Program-made: the position numbers and the translations under genes
Notes under the pieces: model-generated
What the model was told of the DNA's origin: nothing
The model's input: the letters and a program-made list of their open reading frames with translations, nothing else
Database searches by the model: none
Source: Roseburia inulinivorans DSM 16841
GTDB taxonomy: Bacteria; Bacillota; Clostridia; Lachnospirales; Lachnospiraceae
Direction: 5' to 3'
Assembly (NCBI RefSeq): GCF_000174195.1
Contig: NZ_ACFY01000096.1
Coordinates: forward strand, 62,001-126,000
Length of the DNA: 64,000 nt
Shown: one piece after another, positions 1-9,504 of the stretch
Layout of the letters: each line of letters opens with the position of its first letter
Position numbering within the stretch: position 1 is the stretch's first letter

Positions 1-263
1 TATGGCACTGCCTTTAAAAGATCAACATCTTTGTATTGATTTCTAAATGTAGTAGCCAACTCTTGTAATATATCTCCTTTGAGTCCATATACCTTAGAAA
101 AGGAATTCTGAATCGGAGGACCTATAAAAGTTTTTAGTACTTCTTCATCTACCTCTGGAAGATTATGTTCTTTTATTGTATATTTCACTGATGCCAACAC
201 ACCTTCTGATGTGTCAAGTAATGTGCCATCTACATCAAATACAACCACATCAAAATGCTGCAC
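1..263 (-). CDS. HAD-superfamily phosphatase, partial (3' end outside window)
   Basis: This is the N-terminal 87 residues of a haloacid dehalogenase-fold hydrolase. Motif I (DVDGT, residues 10-14) holds the nucleophile and acid/base aspartates, and the stretch after it looks like the helical cap of the phosphoglycolate-phosphatase type. The start is GTG, preceded by a GGAGG box nine bases upstream; no ATG fits. It is the last visible gene of the operon carrying rfbFGH and the aldolase-like gene, so a phosphosugar or sugar-acid phosphate is the likely substrate. That is inference from context; the fold is clear, the substrate is not. Motifs II-IV lie outside the window. Confidence 0.8.
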   Translation of the reverse strand, partial: MQHFDVVVFDVDGTLLDTSEGVLASVKYTIKEHNLPEVDEEVLKTFIGPPIQNSFSKVYGLKGDILQELATTFRNQYKDVDLLKAVP

Positions 264-299
264 TGTTTACATCCTCCACTTGATCATATAATGAAAAGG

Positions 300-1879
300 T
301 CAAAAATTAATGTTCATCGTTCTACGATATTCATAAATTGACTCTCTCATATGCTGATTTAAATTCGAAGCTTCCTTTTTAACAAAATAGTATTCCATCT
401 CCGGATTTAAATAATTATCTTCTTTTTCTGAATACCCGTCAAAACCAGCACATGTCACACTGACAATACCAATTTCATCTAACAATTTTATCATCATTAA
501 AAATGAGCTATCTTTAATTTTTTGATTATTTTCAAGAAGCGGTGCCCGATTAATATGATATTCGAACTTTCCATTTCTACATTCTACATTCGTTGTCGCA
601 ATAATGGTAACATTTTTGTTTTTTCTTTTTCCATAACGGTTACTAGCTGCCGATATCTCTTAACATTAGTCACAAATACACTATCTACATCAATCGATTC
701 CGGTATATAGTTTATTGAAATCACATATGGATTTTCTTCTTTTATATACTTCTCAATTTTTTCTGACTGTAAACCAATATTTTTTCCAGGTCCAACAAGC
801 AGTATAGAACGATTTTTCAATATTTCCTTTAGTTTTTGTTTATCAGCTTCATCACAACAGTTTGTTGACATATAAGACGTATATAATTCATCTGCACTTT
901 TTTTATCATATAATAACTTTTTCGGAACAGGTTCAATTTCTGATAAAATGTCATTCAGTTTAGAAATGGACAGATTTTCCTTTTTCTCATAATATGACAG
1001 ATAACTCGGATGACATTTATTCAATGCACACAAATAAAAGAACATCTTGTATCCCCAAGGAGACTGTTCAAAAAAATCCATTATGCTTTCTTCAACAGAC
1101 TCGAGCATTGCATTAATCTGATAATTTTTATTAAAATCCTCATTTAATGACATTGCTAGAAGCTCGATTGGTGCATTTCCGGCACTTTTTCCCATACCAA
1201 ATAATGTTCCATCTACAACAATGTCATGCTTTTTATTTGGTTTGCTAACAAATGCAAGTGCATTAGCATACGCTAGCTGAAAATTATTATGTGCATGAAA
1301 TCCTATTTGCACTTCTGGGTATACATATTCATCGAGTATTTCATAATACTCTAACAAAGTATTTGGTTTCAATAATCCATATGTGTCCACCATTGAGACA
1401 GCATATGGCTTAACATCATTTACAAGTTCAATTAATTCTAACATTGACTCTTTTGTGTATGTTGTTACTGAAACAAGCTGTGCAAATACCTTATATCCCA
1501 ATTTTTTAATCTGCCGGCAATATTCCATTGCTTCTTTCATAAGATGCTCTTTAAAAATAACTCTAATACCATCTAAAAAGCTATCACAACAAGGTTGTAT
1601 ATTCGATATATCACATGTTCCATAATCTATCATACCTACAACCATTACATTTTTGTGTTCAACGTCTTTCCATATTTTCTCAGCACACGCTGTATTAGGC
1701 ATGATGCTCCTGTCAATATCAAAAGGTCTTCTGTCATCCAAAAATCCAATCTCAATAATATCAACATTTGCATCCACTAATCTTTCAAATATTCCAACTA
1801 AATTATCATGACCAAATTTCCAGTCATTTACATATCCGCCATCACGTAATGTACAATCCAAAAGTCTGATGTTGCTCAT
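300..1879 (-). pseudogene. DRE-TIM (HMGL-like) aldolase, frameshifted near its C-terminus
   Basis: The N-terminal 270 residues form an HMGL/4-hydroxy-2-oxovalerate-aldolase-type TIM barrel. It opens with the metal-binding LDCTLRDGGYVNDW motif (residues 7-20) and has GFHAHNN around the second metal ligand. A C-terminal Rossmann-like part follows (ILLVGPGKNIG). As written the frame stops at base 584. The other frame continues without interruption from about base 620 to a stop at 300, adding about 106 residues (IIATTNVECRNGKFEY onward). Restoring it needs one extra A in the A/T runs at 613-630. The gene has a GGAAGGA ribosome site and follows rfbH directly. The restored length is about 526 residues. 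The aldolase may act on a keto sugar or sugar-acid made by the rfbFGH pathway; that role is inferred. Confidence 0.85.
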
Positions 1880-1906
1880 TTTTGTTTCCTTCCAATCGTT
1901 AGCCTT

Positions 1907-3256
1907 TTACTGATTAACTGCTTCCTTTATTACCTTAGCCATATAATCAATTTTTTCATCTGTCATTCCTGGATATACTCCAACCCAGAATGTATGAGAC
2001 ATAATAAAGTCTGTATTTTTTAACTCACCAATAACTCGATATGCATCTGTTCCACGAATTTGGTCAAAGCATGGATGTTTTATTAAGTTACCACTAAAAA
2101 GAAGTCTTGTCTGAACATTATGCTCTTCAATATACTTTGTAACCTTATTTCTATCCAGTCCGCTATCTTCTCTGACACTTATAAGGAAACCAAACCATGA
2201 TGGTTCAGAATTTTCTGCTGGTTCGGGTAAAATAATCTTATCAGATACTTCTTCAAGATTTTTTCTTAATCTATCCCAATTATATCTACGTCTTTCAATA
2301 AAGGAAGGGAATTTCTTTAACTGTTCGCATCCAACAGCGGCCTGCATATCTGTAACCTTGAGGTTGTATCCAAAATGACTATATACATATTTATGATCAT
2401 ATCCTACCGGAAGTTCTCCGTACTGACCATCAAATCTGTGTTTACAGAAATTATCCTGTCCTGAAGGACAAATGCAGTCTCTTCCCCAGTCTCTGAAAGA
2501 AAGAATCAATCTGTGAAGTTCTGGATTATTTGTATATACACAACCGCCTTCTCCCATTGTCATATGATGTGGTGGATAGAATGAACTGGTTCCTATATCA
2601 CCCCATGTACCTGAGAATCTTGTCTCACCATCAATTGTATACTTTGTTCCGAGAGCATCACAGTTATCTTCTACCAGCCATAAGTTATGTTTGTTACAGA
2701 ACTCTCTGACATGCTTCAGATCAAATGGATTACCAAGTGTATGAGCAATCATTACTGCTTTTGTCTTTGGGCTGAGTGCTGCTTCAAGCTGTGCAACATC
2801 GATATTATACTGTGGGACAGTCACATCAACAAACACCGGTACTGCACCATACTGGATAGCTGGTGTCACTGTTGTAGGGAATCCACAAGCCACCGTAATC
2901 ACTTCATCTCCCTTTTTAATCTGTCTGTCACCGAGTTCTGGTGCAGTAAGAGCCATAAATGCGATAAGGTTTGCTGATGAACCTGAATTAACTAAATGTG
3001 CATACTTGGCACCGATCCAATTAGCAAATTCTTTTTCAAACTGATCCGAAAATCTTCCTGTTGTGAGCCAGAAATCAAGTGTAGCATCTGTAAGAGCCAT
3101 CATCTCTTTTTCATCATACACACGGGAAGCATATGAAATTCTGTCTCCAGGTGTAAACTCTTTATCTTGCTCAGTTTTCTTAAAATCTTTATAATATTCT
3201 GCAACAAGTGCTTTAATTTGTTCTCTTGCTTCTGATTCATTATTCCAATTAGACAT
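1907..3256 (-). CDS. rfbH: CDP-4-keto-6-deoxy-D-glucose 3-dehydrase (E1)
   Basis: This 449-residue protein has the DegT/DnrJ aminotransferase fold but is the dehydrase RfbH/AscC. The PLP-lysine is replaced by histidine (FYPPHHMTMGEGG, His230), the hallmark of this PMP-dependent C-3 deoxygenase. A [2Fe-2S] site is visible as Cys261-x-Cys263-x7-Cys271, with Cys199 as the probable fourth ligand. The family removes the 3-hydroxyl of CDP-4-keto-6-deoxyglucose together with a flavin/Fe-S reductase (E3); no E3 gene lies in this window. The start has AGGAGA seven bases upstream. It sits 23 bases after rfbG in an rfbF-rfbG-rfbH series, so the pathway to a CDP-3,6-dideoxyhexose is well supported. Confidence 0.95.
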   Translation of the reverse strand: MSNWNNESEAREQIKALVAEYYKDFKKTEQDKEFTPGDRISYASRVYDEKEMMALTDATLDFWLTTGRFSDQFEKEFANWIGAKYAHLVNSGSSANLIAFMALTAPELGDRQIKKGDEVITVACGFPTTVTPAIQYGAVPVFVDVTVPQYNIDVAQLEAALSPKTKAVMIAHTLGNPFDLKHVREFCNKHNLWLVEDNCDALGTKYTIDGETRFSGTWGDIGTSSFYPPHHMTMGEGGCVYTNNPELHRLILSFRDWGRDCICPSGQDNFCKHRFDGQYGELPVGYDHKYVYSHFGYNLKVTDMQAAVGCEQLKKFPSFIERRRYNWDRLRKNLEEVSDKIILPEPAENSEPSWFGFLISVREDSGLDRNKVTKYIEEHNVQTRLLFSGNLIKHPCFDQIRGTDAYRVIGELKNTDFIMSHTFWVGVYPGMTDEKIDYMAKVIKEAVNQ

Positions 3257-3279
3257 TTCAATCTCCTAATCTTTATTAT

Positions 3280-4359
3280 TTAGTATTCTTCAAAAAATTC
3301 TTTTATCTGTTCATCCATGCATTTAGGAATATCTTCACCTTTAAAATATACCTTAGACCATTCCACAGTCTTTTCAACAGCCTCTTCTACTCCCCATCTC
3401 GGTTTCCATCCAAACACCTTCTTAATTTTAGAGCAGTCAAGTTTGAGAAAATTTGCTTCATGCGGTGCGTTAATCTCTGACTTATTTATCCATTTCACGC
3501 AATTCTCTCCTTGTTCATCCTGATTCCACTTTTCACAGAACAGATCAACAAGCTGTCCGGTAGTAATACAATCTCTGTCATCTGGTCCGACATTATAAAA
3601 TCCAGCCAGGGCCTTATCCTCGTACTGTGCTTTCATAATCATCAGATATATTTTCAACGGTTCAAGGACATGCTGATATGGTCTTGTCGAATGCGGATTT
3701 CTCACAATAATATCTTCTCTTTTTTCTGCTGCCCTTACACAATCAGGAATAATTCTATCATTGGCGAAATCTCCTCCACCAATAACATTACCTGCTCTTG
3801 CTGTGGATACCGCTACTTCCATATCTCCATAAAAAGAATTGATATAACTATGTGTTACCAACTCCGAACATGATTTACTATTAGAATAAGGATCATAACC
3901 ATCCAATGGTTCATTCTCTCGATATCCCCATTCCCACTCATTATTCTTATATACCTTATCGGTAGTAACATTTAAAAATGATTTTACGCAAGGATTTAAT
4001 CTGACTGCCTCACAAATGTTAACTGTTCCCATCACATTTGTCTCGTATGTATACACAGGATCCTTATAAGAATCTCGTACTATAGGCTGTGCCGCAAGAT
4101 GAATGACGATTTCTGGCTGTGTTTCTTTAAACACCTCAAATAAATGTTCTCTGTCTCTTATATCTCCAATTACAGACTTCATCCGATTTTCAACATCTGC
4201 TAATCCGAATAAATTGGGATTAGTTGGTGCTTCCAATGAATATCCTGTCACACTAGCTCCGGCTTGTACCAATATTCTACTCAACCAAGCTCCTTTGAAT
4301 CCCGTGTGTCCTGTTACGAGAACTTTTTTATCTTTATAAAACTCTAATAGTTCACTCAT
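3280..4359 (-). CDS. rfbG: CDP-glucose 4,6-dehydratase
   Basis: Extended short-chain dehydrogenase of about 359 residues that converts CDP-glucose to CDP-4-keto-6-deoxyglucose. The NAD-binding motif GHTGFKG follows the first strand. The catalytic threonine region (NVTTDKVY) and YxxxK (YSNSK) are in place. A longer reading with eight extra residues is possible (ATG at 4383), but the ATG at 4359 is preferred: it has a GGAAGA box seven bases upstream and follows the rfbF stop by two bases, whereas the upstream ATG has no ribosome site. It is the second step of the CDP-dideoxyhexose series. Confidence 0.95.
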   Translation of the reverse strand: MSELLEFYKDKKVLVTGHTGFKGAWLSRILVQAGASVTGYSLEAPTNPNLFGLADVENRMKSVIGDIRDREHLFEVFKETQPEIVIHLAAQPIVRDSYKDPVYTYETNVMGTVNICEAVRLNPCVKSFLNVTTDKVYKNNEWEWGYRENEPLDGYDPYSNSKSCSELVTHSYINSFYGDMEVAVSTARAGNVIGGGDFANDRIIPDCVRAAEKREDIIVRNPHSTRPYQHVLEPLKIYLMIMKAQYEDKALAGFYNVGPDDRDCITTGQLVDLFCEKWNQDEQGENCVKWINKSEINAPHEANFLKLDCSKIKKVFGWKPRWGVEEAVEKTVEWSKVYFKGEDIPKCMDEQIKEFFEEY

Positions 4360-4361
4360 AA

Positions 4362-5144
4362 TTAATCTTCCCATTTCTTCCATGGTGCTTTTCCGTTCTT
4401 TAATAACTTTTCAAGCAAATCCATTTCTCTCTTGTTATCCATACACTGCCAAAAACCTTTATGCATATATGACATCAATTCACCCTGTTCTGATAATTTA
4501 ACCAGTGGTTCTTTTTCAAATACTGTATCATCACCATCAATATAATCGAATATTTCCGGATTCAACACCATATAACCTGCATTAATAGGTGCACCATCGC
4601 ACATATTCTTTTCTCTAAATGCTCTAACTGTATTATCGGGATCTATATCCAGGACTCCCTTTTCCTGTTCCTGAAGAACAGCTGTTAAAGTAGCAATCTT
4701 TCCATGCTCCTTATGGAATTCCAAAAGTTTGCTGATATCTACATCACATACACCATCACCATATGTCATCATAAACGGTTCATTCCCAACATATTTCTGT
4801 ATGCGTTTTATTCTTCCGCCTGTCATAGTATTAAGTCCTGTATCAACCACAGTAACTTTCCATTTGTCTAAATGCTGATCATGTACGATTACATTTCTGT
4901 CCCCATTCGTATAATCAAACGTAATATCACTGTTGTGAAGGAAATAGTCTGCAAACCATTCTTTTATAACGTGCTGCTTATATCCTGCACACACTATAAA
5001 CTCATTAAATCCGTAATGTGAATATTCCTTCATAATATGCCACAAGATAGGCTTTCCGCCAATTTCAATCATAGGCTTTGGCTTGTATTGTGATTCTTCA
5101 CTTATACGTGTTCCTAATCCTCCTGCTAATAATACTACTTTCAT
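4362..5144 (-). CDS. rfbF: Glucose-1-phosphate cytidylyltransferase
   Basis: A 260-residue nucleotidyltransferase making CDP-glucose from CTP and glucose-1-phosphate, the entry step to CDP-dideoxyhexoses. The N-terminus carries the nucleotide-binding LAGGLGTR motif and the KPKPMIEIGGKPILWHIM segment typical of RfbF, and YGDGVCDVD gives the metal-binding aspartates. Length matches the family. The start has AAGGAG seven bases upstream. The stop is two bases before the rfbG start, so the two are translationally linked. Confidence 0.96.
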   Translation of the reverse strand: MKVVLLAGGLGTRISEESQYKPKPMIEIGGKPILWHIMKEYSHYGFNEFIVCAGYKQHVIKEWFADYFLHNSDITFDYTNGDRNVIVHDQHLDKWKVTVVDTGLNTMTGGRIKRIQKYVGNEPFMMTYGDGVCDVDISKLLEFHKEHGKIATLTAVLQEQEKGVLDIDPDNTVRAFREKNMCDGAPINAGYMVLNPEIFDYIDGDDTVFEKEPLVKLSEQGELMSYMHKGFWQCMDNKREMDLLEKLLKNGKAPWKKWED

Positions 5145-5167
5145 TTGTAATCTCCTTATTTTTCGTA

Positions 5168-6694
5168 CTAGTAAACATATAGATTAACTATATCATGGCT
5201 CAAATCATAACGCAATCCCCCCCCCAAAAAAAATCCATGTATTGCTATTTTTTTATGTCTGCATTTTCCCAATAACATCTCCGACATGTTTTTTGTAAAT
5301 TCATTCCGAGTTAAAATCAATACAATAAAATATCCTAACATACTGAGTAAAATTGTCAGAACTGTTTTTGTCCAAAGATGCTCTGTCACAATTGCAACGC
5401 ATTTTCCGATCAAAATGATCAATACCGCTCCAATTACTGGTCCTATCAAATCTTTCCTGCATGCTATCAGCTTTATTTTCTTATCCACCCTGCTGATTGC
5501 AATACAGAGTGATATTAATTCTGAAACAGCAGTCGTAGCTGCTGCAGCAGTAATACCATACTTTGGAATAAATAAAAGATTCAGTATAATATTTGCCATC
5601 GCCGAAATCACACATGCGATAAGGCATGTTTTTTCCTCCATTGCCGGAAGCAGCAACACATTTCCAATCAGTCCTCCAATAAGTGAAATTGCTAATGCAA
5701 TGGAAAGTATATGTAGGGAACCTGTCGCTCCCAGATATTCTTTTCCTGCAATAATCTCTATCATCTCCGGACACAATATATTGATTCCGACCACACATGG
5801 CAGTCCAAGAATCACAACAAAATTGAATGTATACCGAAACAATTTATTAATTTCATTGTAATTTCCTTCATTAAAATTCTTTGTCATCTGCGGCATAACC
5901 ACCCATGCAATGGATGCGATCGTAGAATTTACAAGACTATATATTTTTACGGATGTGCTATATAGTCCAACCTCATAGTTACCTTTTATGATTCCCAGTA
6001 TCGTGATGTCTGAATTACAATAAATAGTCTGTGCAAGAACCATTACAAATAGTAAAAGAACTGGTGGCAGATGTCTCTTCCAGTCAATGTTCAATGTCAG
6101 TTTCGTTTTACAAAATTTTCTTCTGTATACCATATTGGTAATACTGGCTCCACTTGAAGCAATTACTGTAATGACAGCATAACGCATATAATCTTCCGGT
6201 TTCCGTACAAAAAGGAGCATTGCCGTAATGGAAACTAACTGAAAAAGGAATGTACGGACTGTAATATACTTAAAATCCTCCATAGCTGTATTCAGCCAGT
6301 CCGCACCCAATGTTGTAAACAATACGGTTGTGCTTAGAATAATGATCATTTCCCGATAATTTTCCAATGGTTTTGCAGCTAACAGTGCCAGTGCCAGACC
6401 TATATATGCAATAAATGTAGTAACCATATTAAGGGAAATAATCTGACCCACCATATTCTCTAGTTTATTATTGTCATCTTTTATTTTCGAACACTCTCTC
6501 ACTGCATAAGTTGTAATTCCCAATGATGCAGCCAAAGAAACATAACTGATAATCGAATTACCAAAATTCACTTTTCCTACATTCTCTGCATGTAACACTC
6601 TGCTGATATAAGGGAAAGTTATTAATGGAAAGACGACTTGCGAAAACGCTTTCAGCAAACTGTATATCGAATTTTTTCTTACTTTATTATCCAT
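5168..6694 (-). CDS. wzx: Wzx-type oligosaccharide flippase
   Basis: A multi-spanning membrane protein of about 508 residues, family MOP/PST, with roughly 12-14 hydrophobic segments. It would move the undecaprenyl-linked repeat unit across the membrane. The N-terminus (NSIYSLL, VFPLITFPYISRVL) is characteristic of Wzx. The start chosen is the ATG with a CAGGGAG box eight bases upstream; an ATG 39 bases earlier lies inside the end of the upstream gene and has no ribosome site. The last 18 residues follow a T8-G9 homopolymer, and either alternative frame gives a shorter tail, so the C-terminus is uncertain. It is one of three flippases in the window and lies between a GT2 and rfbF. Confidence 0.9.
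   Translation of the reverse strand: MDNKVRKNSIYSLLKAFSQVVFPLITFPYISRVLHAENVGKVNFGNSIISYVSLAASLGITTYAVRECSKIKDDNNKLENMVGQIISLNMVTTFIAYIGLALALLAAKPLENYREMIIILSTTVLFTTLGADWLNTAMEDFKYITVRTFLFQLVSITAMLLFVRKPEDYMRYAVITVIASSGASITNMVYRRKFCKTKLTLNIDWKRHLPPVLLLFVMVLAQTIYCNSDITILGIIKGNYEVGLYSTSVKIYSLVNSTIASIAWVVMPQMTKNFNEGNYNEINKLFRYTFNFVVILGLPCVVGINILCPEMIEIIAGKEYLGATGSLHILSIALAISLIGGLIGNVLLLPAMEEKTCLIACVISAMANIILNLLFIPKYGITAAAATTAVSELISLCIAISRVDKKIKLIACRKDLIGPVIGAVLIILIGKCVAIVTEHLWTKTVLTILLSMLGYFIVLILTRNEFTKNMSEMLLGKCRHKKIAIHGFFLGGGLRYDLSHDIVNLYVY
5217..5233. repeat. C9-A8 homopolymer double tract (T8-G9 on the coding strand)
   Basis: Nine C then eight A on the plus strand, inside the last codons of the flippase. 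It is the only long G/C run noted in this AT-rich window. One base lost or gained would end the protein about 4-10 residues after the tract instead of 16. Such tracts slip easily during replication and in sequencing. Confidence 0.85.
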
Positions 6695-6719
6695 GAATAA
6701 ACTCCCTGTATTATGTTTA

Positions 6720-7706
6720 TTAATGCAAAACATTCTTTATTTTTCTAAGCTGCACCCATACTATATGCAGTAATCTGAGTATTCCCACCGGACAATTTAC
6801 AAGTATCCAAAATGTTCTTTTTAAATCGTGATATTTTTCTAAACACGGCCATATATATGCTTTTCTCCAGTTTGCCTGATTTTTGCATGTACAACGGAAT
6901 TGGATCACAAATTGTCTTACTGTATTTTTAGTGGTTTTATAATAAATATCTGATAATATTTTTTCAGAAAAGCCCCCATTCTTTCCACCCTGCAATATCA
7001 ATTTGTGATAATTATAAAACCATACTTCATACAGATCATATCCAACCGTTTCATTACCGGAGGCTGCAAGATAATTATAGGTATCAATAATATATATCCC
7101 CTGCTCCCGCATGGTTGCCAGTGCAATATAGCTCTGTATAAAATATGTTCCAATATATTGTTCTTTATTTTCTACTTTTCTTACCAATTCCGTTCTAAAT
7201 ACAAGAGAGGACATAAACGTAATAAAAATTCCTGTTTCTTCAAGGAATTGTTCTCTGGAAGAATAAATCTTTAACCCTGTTTCCTTCCAGCGCGGTTCAT
7301 TATACAAAAAAGGCGACTCACTTACTAACCCAGAAGTATTCAAATGCAAAAATACCGGTTTTTTTTCCAATGTATCCAAAAGATGTTCCACCGCCATCGG
7401 AAGCAAAAAATCATCATCTCCCAATAAAAGAACATACTCACCCACAGCCTTATCAAAACAATTTAGGAAATTTTTATCTGGTCCTACATTCTCTGTATTT
7501 CTGTAATAGCGGATATTCTCTGCCTTCTTCACAAGTTCAGTCATGTACTCGCCAGTTCCATCCGTAGAAGCATTGTCTGAAACAATAATCTCTATTTGTT
7601 CTATTTTTTTCTGTTCCATCAATCGTTTCAAACATATTTTTAATTTTTCCAGACGATTATAAGTAGGTATTGCTATTGTTAATGCATAATTTTTCTGCTC
7701 TGCCAT
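6720..7706 (-). CDS. GT2 glycosyltransferase, RfbV/abequosyltransferase-like
   Basis: A GT-A fold family 2 transferase of 328 residues. It opens with [14 protein letters not shown], has SDNASTDGT for the nucleotide site and [11 protein letters not shown] as the DxD-type metal motif. The GDDDF pattern and overall layout recall Salmonella RfbV/WbaV, which adds CDP-dideoxyhexoses. With rfbFGH in the same operon, transfer of a 3,6-dideoxyhexose (or derivative) branch is a reasonable inference, not a demonstrated function. AAAGGA lies upstream of the ATG; the 5' end overlaps the acetyltransferase gene by 28 bases. Confidence 0.85.
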   Translation of the reverse strand: MAEQKNYALTIAIPTYNRLEKLKICLKRLMEQKKIEQIEIIVSDNASTDGTGEYMTELVKKAENIRYYRNTENVGPDKNFLNCFDKAVGEYVLLLGDDDFLLPMAVEHLLDTLEKKPVFLHLNTSGLVSESPFLYNEPRWKETGLKIYSSREQFLEETGIFITFMSSLVFRTELVRKVENKEQYIGTYFIQSYIALATMREQGIYIIDTYNYLAASGNETVGYDLYEVWFYNYHKLILQGGKNGGFSEKILSDIYYKTTKNTVRQFVIQFRCTCKNQANWRKAYIWPCLEKYHDLKRTFWILVNCPVGILRLLHIVWVQLRKIKNVLH

Positions 7707-8320
7707 CTGTCTAATTCCTTTAACAAATCATGTACACTTTCTGTGTCCATCACTTTTCTATACCATATATCTTCATGCCGCTCTATAAATTTCCGGTCGA
7801 CTTTAGCATAATCAATTTTTACCAGTTCCTTTATCACGTCATCTCTAAACCGATATTTTATAACCTTGGCGGGTACACCTCCAACAACTGCGTATGGCGG
7901 AACATCTTCCGTCACAACTGCACCGGCCGCTATCACTGCTCCCTGTCCAATCTCTACTCCCGAAAGAATAAGGGCTGAATCACCGATCCAGACATCATCA
8001 TTTACAATAATATTTCCCTTCGCCTGAGTCTCCCATTCTTTTTTTAGCACTTTCGCCTGAAATGGATATGTAGAAATACAATCCAGCCTATGCTCTCCCC
8101 CCAAAACAAAACGGACGTTTTGAGCAACAGAACAAAATTGACCAATTATCAGCTTCGTATTCTCACATCCAAATGTTTCAACACATATTGGTCCATATGT
8201 ATATCTTCCAACGCGTATTTGTTCTATATCACATAAATTAGTCAAGTATGTCATATTATGTTGATTTCTTTTTTTCCACTTTATTTTAAGTTTAAGTAAC
8301 GCTATTACTCTTTTTATCAA
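7679..8320 (-). CDS. CatB-related O-acetyltransferase (left-handed beta-helix)
   Basis: A 213-residue xenobiotic-acyltransferase/CatB-type enzyme that would O-acetylate a sugar of the repeat unit from acetyl-CoA. Hexapeptide repeats run from about residue 35 to 165 ([44 protein letters not shown]). The loop with GGEHR holds the probable catalytic histidine, and [14 protein letters not shown] closes the helix. The start is TTG, chosen because AAAGGA lies at the right distance; the first ATG is 22 codons further in. It overlaps the GT2 gene downstream. Confidence 0.88.
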   Translation of the reverse strand: MIKRVIALLKLKIKWKKRNQHNMTYLTNLCDIEQIRVGRYTYGPICVETFGCENTKLIIGQFCSVAQNVRFVLGGEHRLDCISTYPFQAKVLKKEWETQAKGNIIVNDDVWIGDSALILSGVEIGQGAVIAAGAVVTEDVPPYAVVGGVPAKVIKYRFRDDVIKELVKIDYAKVDRKFIERHEDIWYRKVMDTESVHDLLKELDRWQSRKIMH

Positions 8321-8345
8321 AAATTTTTTCCTTTCATTTATCCAC

Positions 8346-9501
8346 TCACTTTAGAAACAATTTTTCATATTGTCCGGAAATATACTCCCAACTATACCTG
8401 TCACGCACTCTTTTTCTTGCTCTTTCTGTATATTTATTTATCTCAGACTGATCTAAATGATCCGCTTTTTCTATCAAGCCGGCAAGATTCCCCTCTTCTT
8501 TTGACCAATACATTGCGCCGTCCTCTGCTACCTCCCGGTTAAATCCTACATTCAATAGCAAATTAAGTTGTGTGCTCGCCAGAGCTTCCAGAAGACTTGG
8601 ATTAGTTCCTCCCACTTCATGACCATGAAAATATCCATATGCATTTTCCCGAATTTTCATTAACATTTCTGAGTCATATACTGTACCCGCAAATTTGATT
8701 CTGGAATCCTTGGAATAACCGGTTTTCAATTCAAGTTCTTTTAAAAATTTATCATTCACATTCGTGATAAGAACAAAATCTCTTTCGGATTTGCATTTTA
8801 TAAATTCTTTTATCATTACTTCATAATTATTTTCCGGAACGAACCTTCCAACTACCAGATAATACTGCTTAGGGTGAATTTTTCTCTCTGCATACCTATT
8901 TTTTTAATTTTTCATCTGAATCTGCCATCTGACTCTTTCTTATTTCCGTTCCATATGCAATAAACGTGGTTTTAGGATAATATTTCTCATATTCCTTTTT
9001 TATATATTGCTCTATATTTTTACTGTCGCAAATTAATAAATCTGCATTTTTTACCATCATTTGTTCTGATATTTTCCAATATTTTCGTACACAAGCATTC
9101 CACTTCTGCCGCATCCATTCATGCCCATCCGGATTGACATATACCTTTCCTCCAAGCTTATGTATTTTTCTTACATAGTGCCTTATAAATGGTCCAATAC
9201 GACACGCTAATATATAAATAACAGGCTGTTTTACCTGCTTTTTCTCTATATATCTGCAACACTCTTTTAACGCAGCTACATCATAATAAATAGCTTGTGC
9301 TGGTCCAATATCAGGTACTTTTATCATAAAACATCTTGCATTATGATATATATACTCTTTATTCTCCTCTCCCTTACATGCTACATGATACTTTATCTTA
9401 TCATTATTACGATGATATTCTGTTAATTTATCTACAAAAGTTTCGTACCCACCATATGCCGCTGGTATCCCTTTTGACCCTATTATAAATACATTCTGCA
9501 T
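8346..9501 (-). pseudogene. DUF1972-type rhamnosyltransferase (GT4), frameshifted
   Basis: Two reading frames together make one GT-B transferase. The first 201 residues are a DUF1972 domain (GSKGIPAAYGGYETFV start, NPDGHEW), as in Cps2T/WchF beta-1,4-rhamnosyltransferases. After the A7 run (T7 at 8899-8905) the frame ends, while the next frame continues as NRYAERKIHPKQYYLVVGRF and through the GT4 C-terminal domain (HGHEVGGTNPSLLEALA) to the stop at 8346. One added A restores a protein of about 384 residues. The enzyme normally adds L-rhamnose to the lipid-linked first sugar, which suits the WbaP-like gene just upstream. The break may be a base-call error or real decay. Confidence 0.88.
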
Positions 9502-9504
9502 CTT

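Noticed and set aside
4360-4383. Longer N-terminus for RfbG from the upstream ATG
   Set aside because: No ribosome site, and the extra residues overlap the end of rfbF; the internal ATG has a fitting GGAAGA box.
5286-5861. A 191-codon plus-strand open frame
   Set aside because: Antisense to the flippase gene; the hydrophobic pattern is the mirror of the membrane segments on the other strand.
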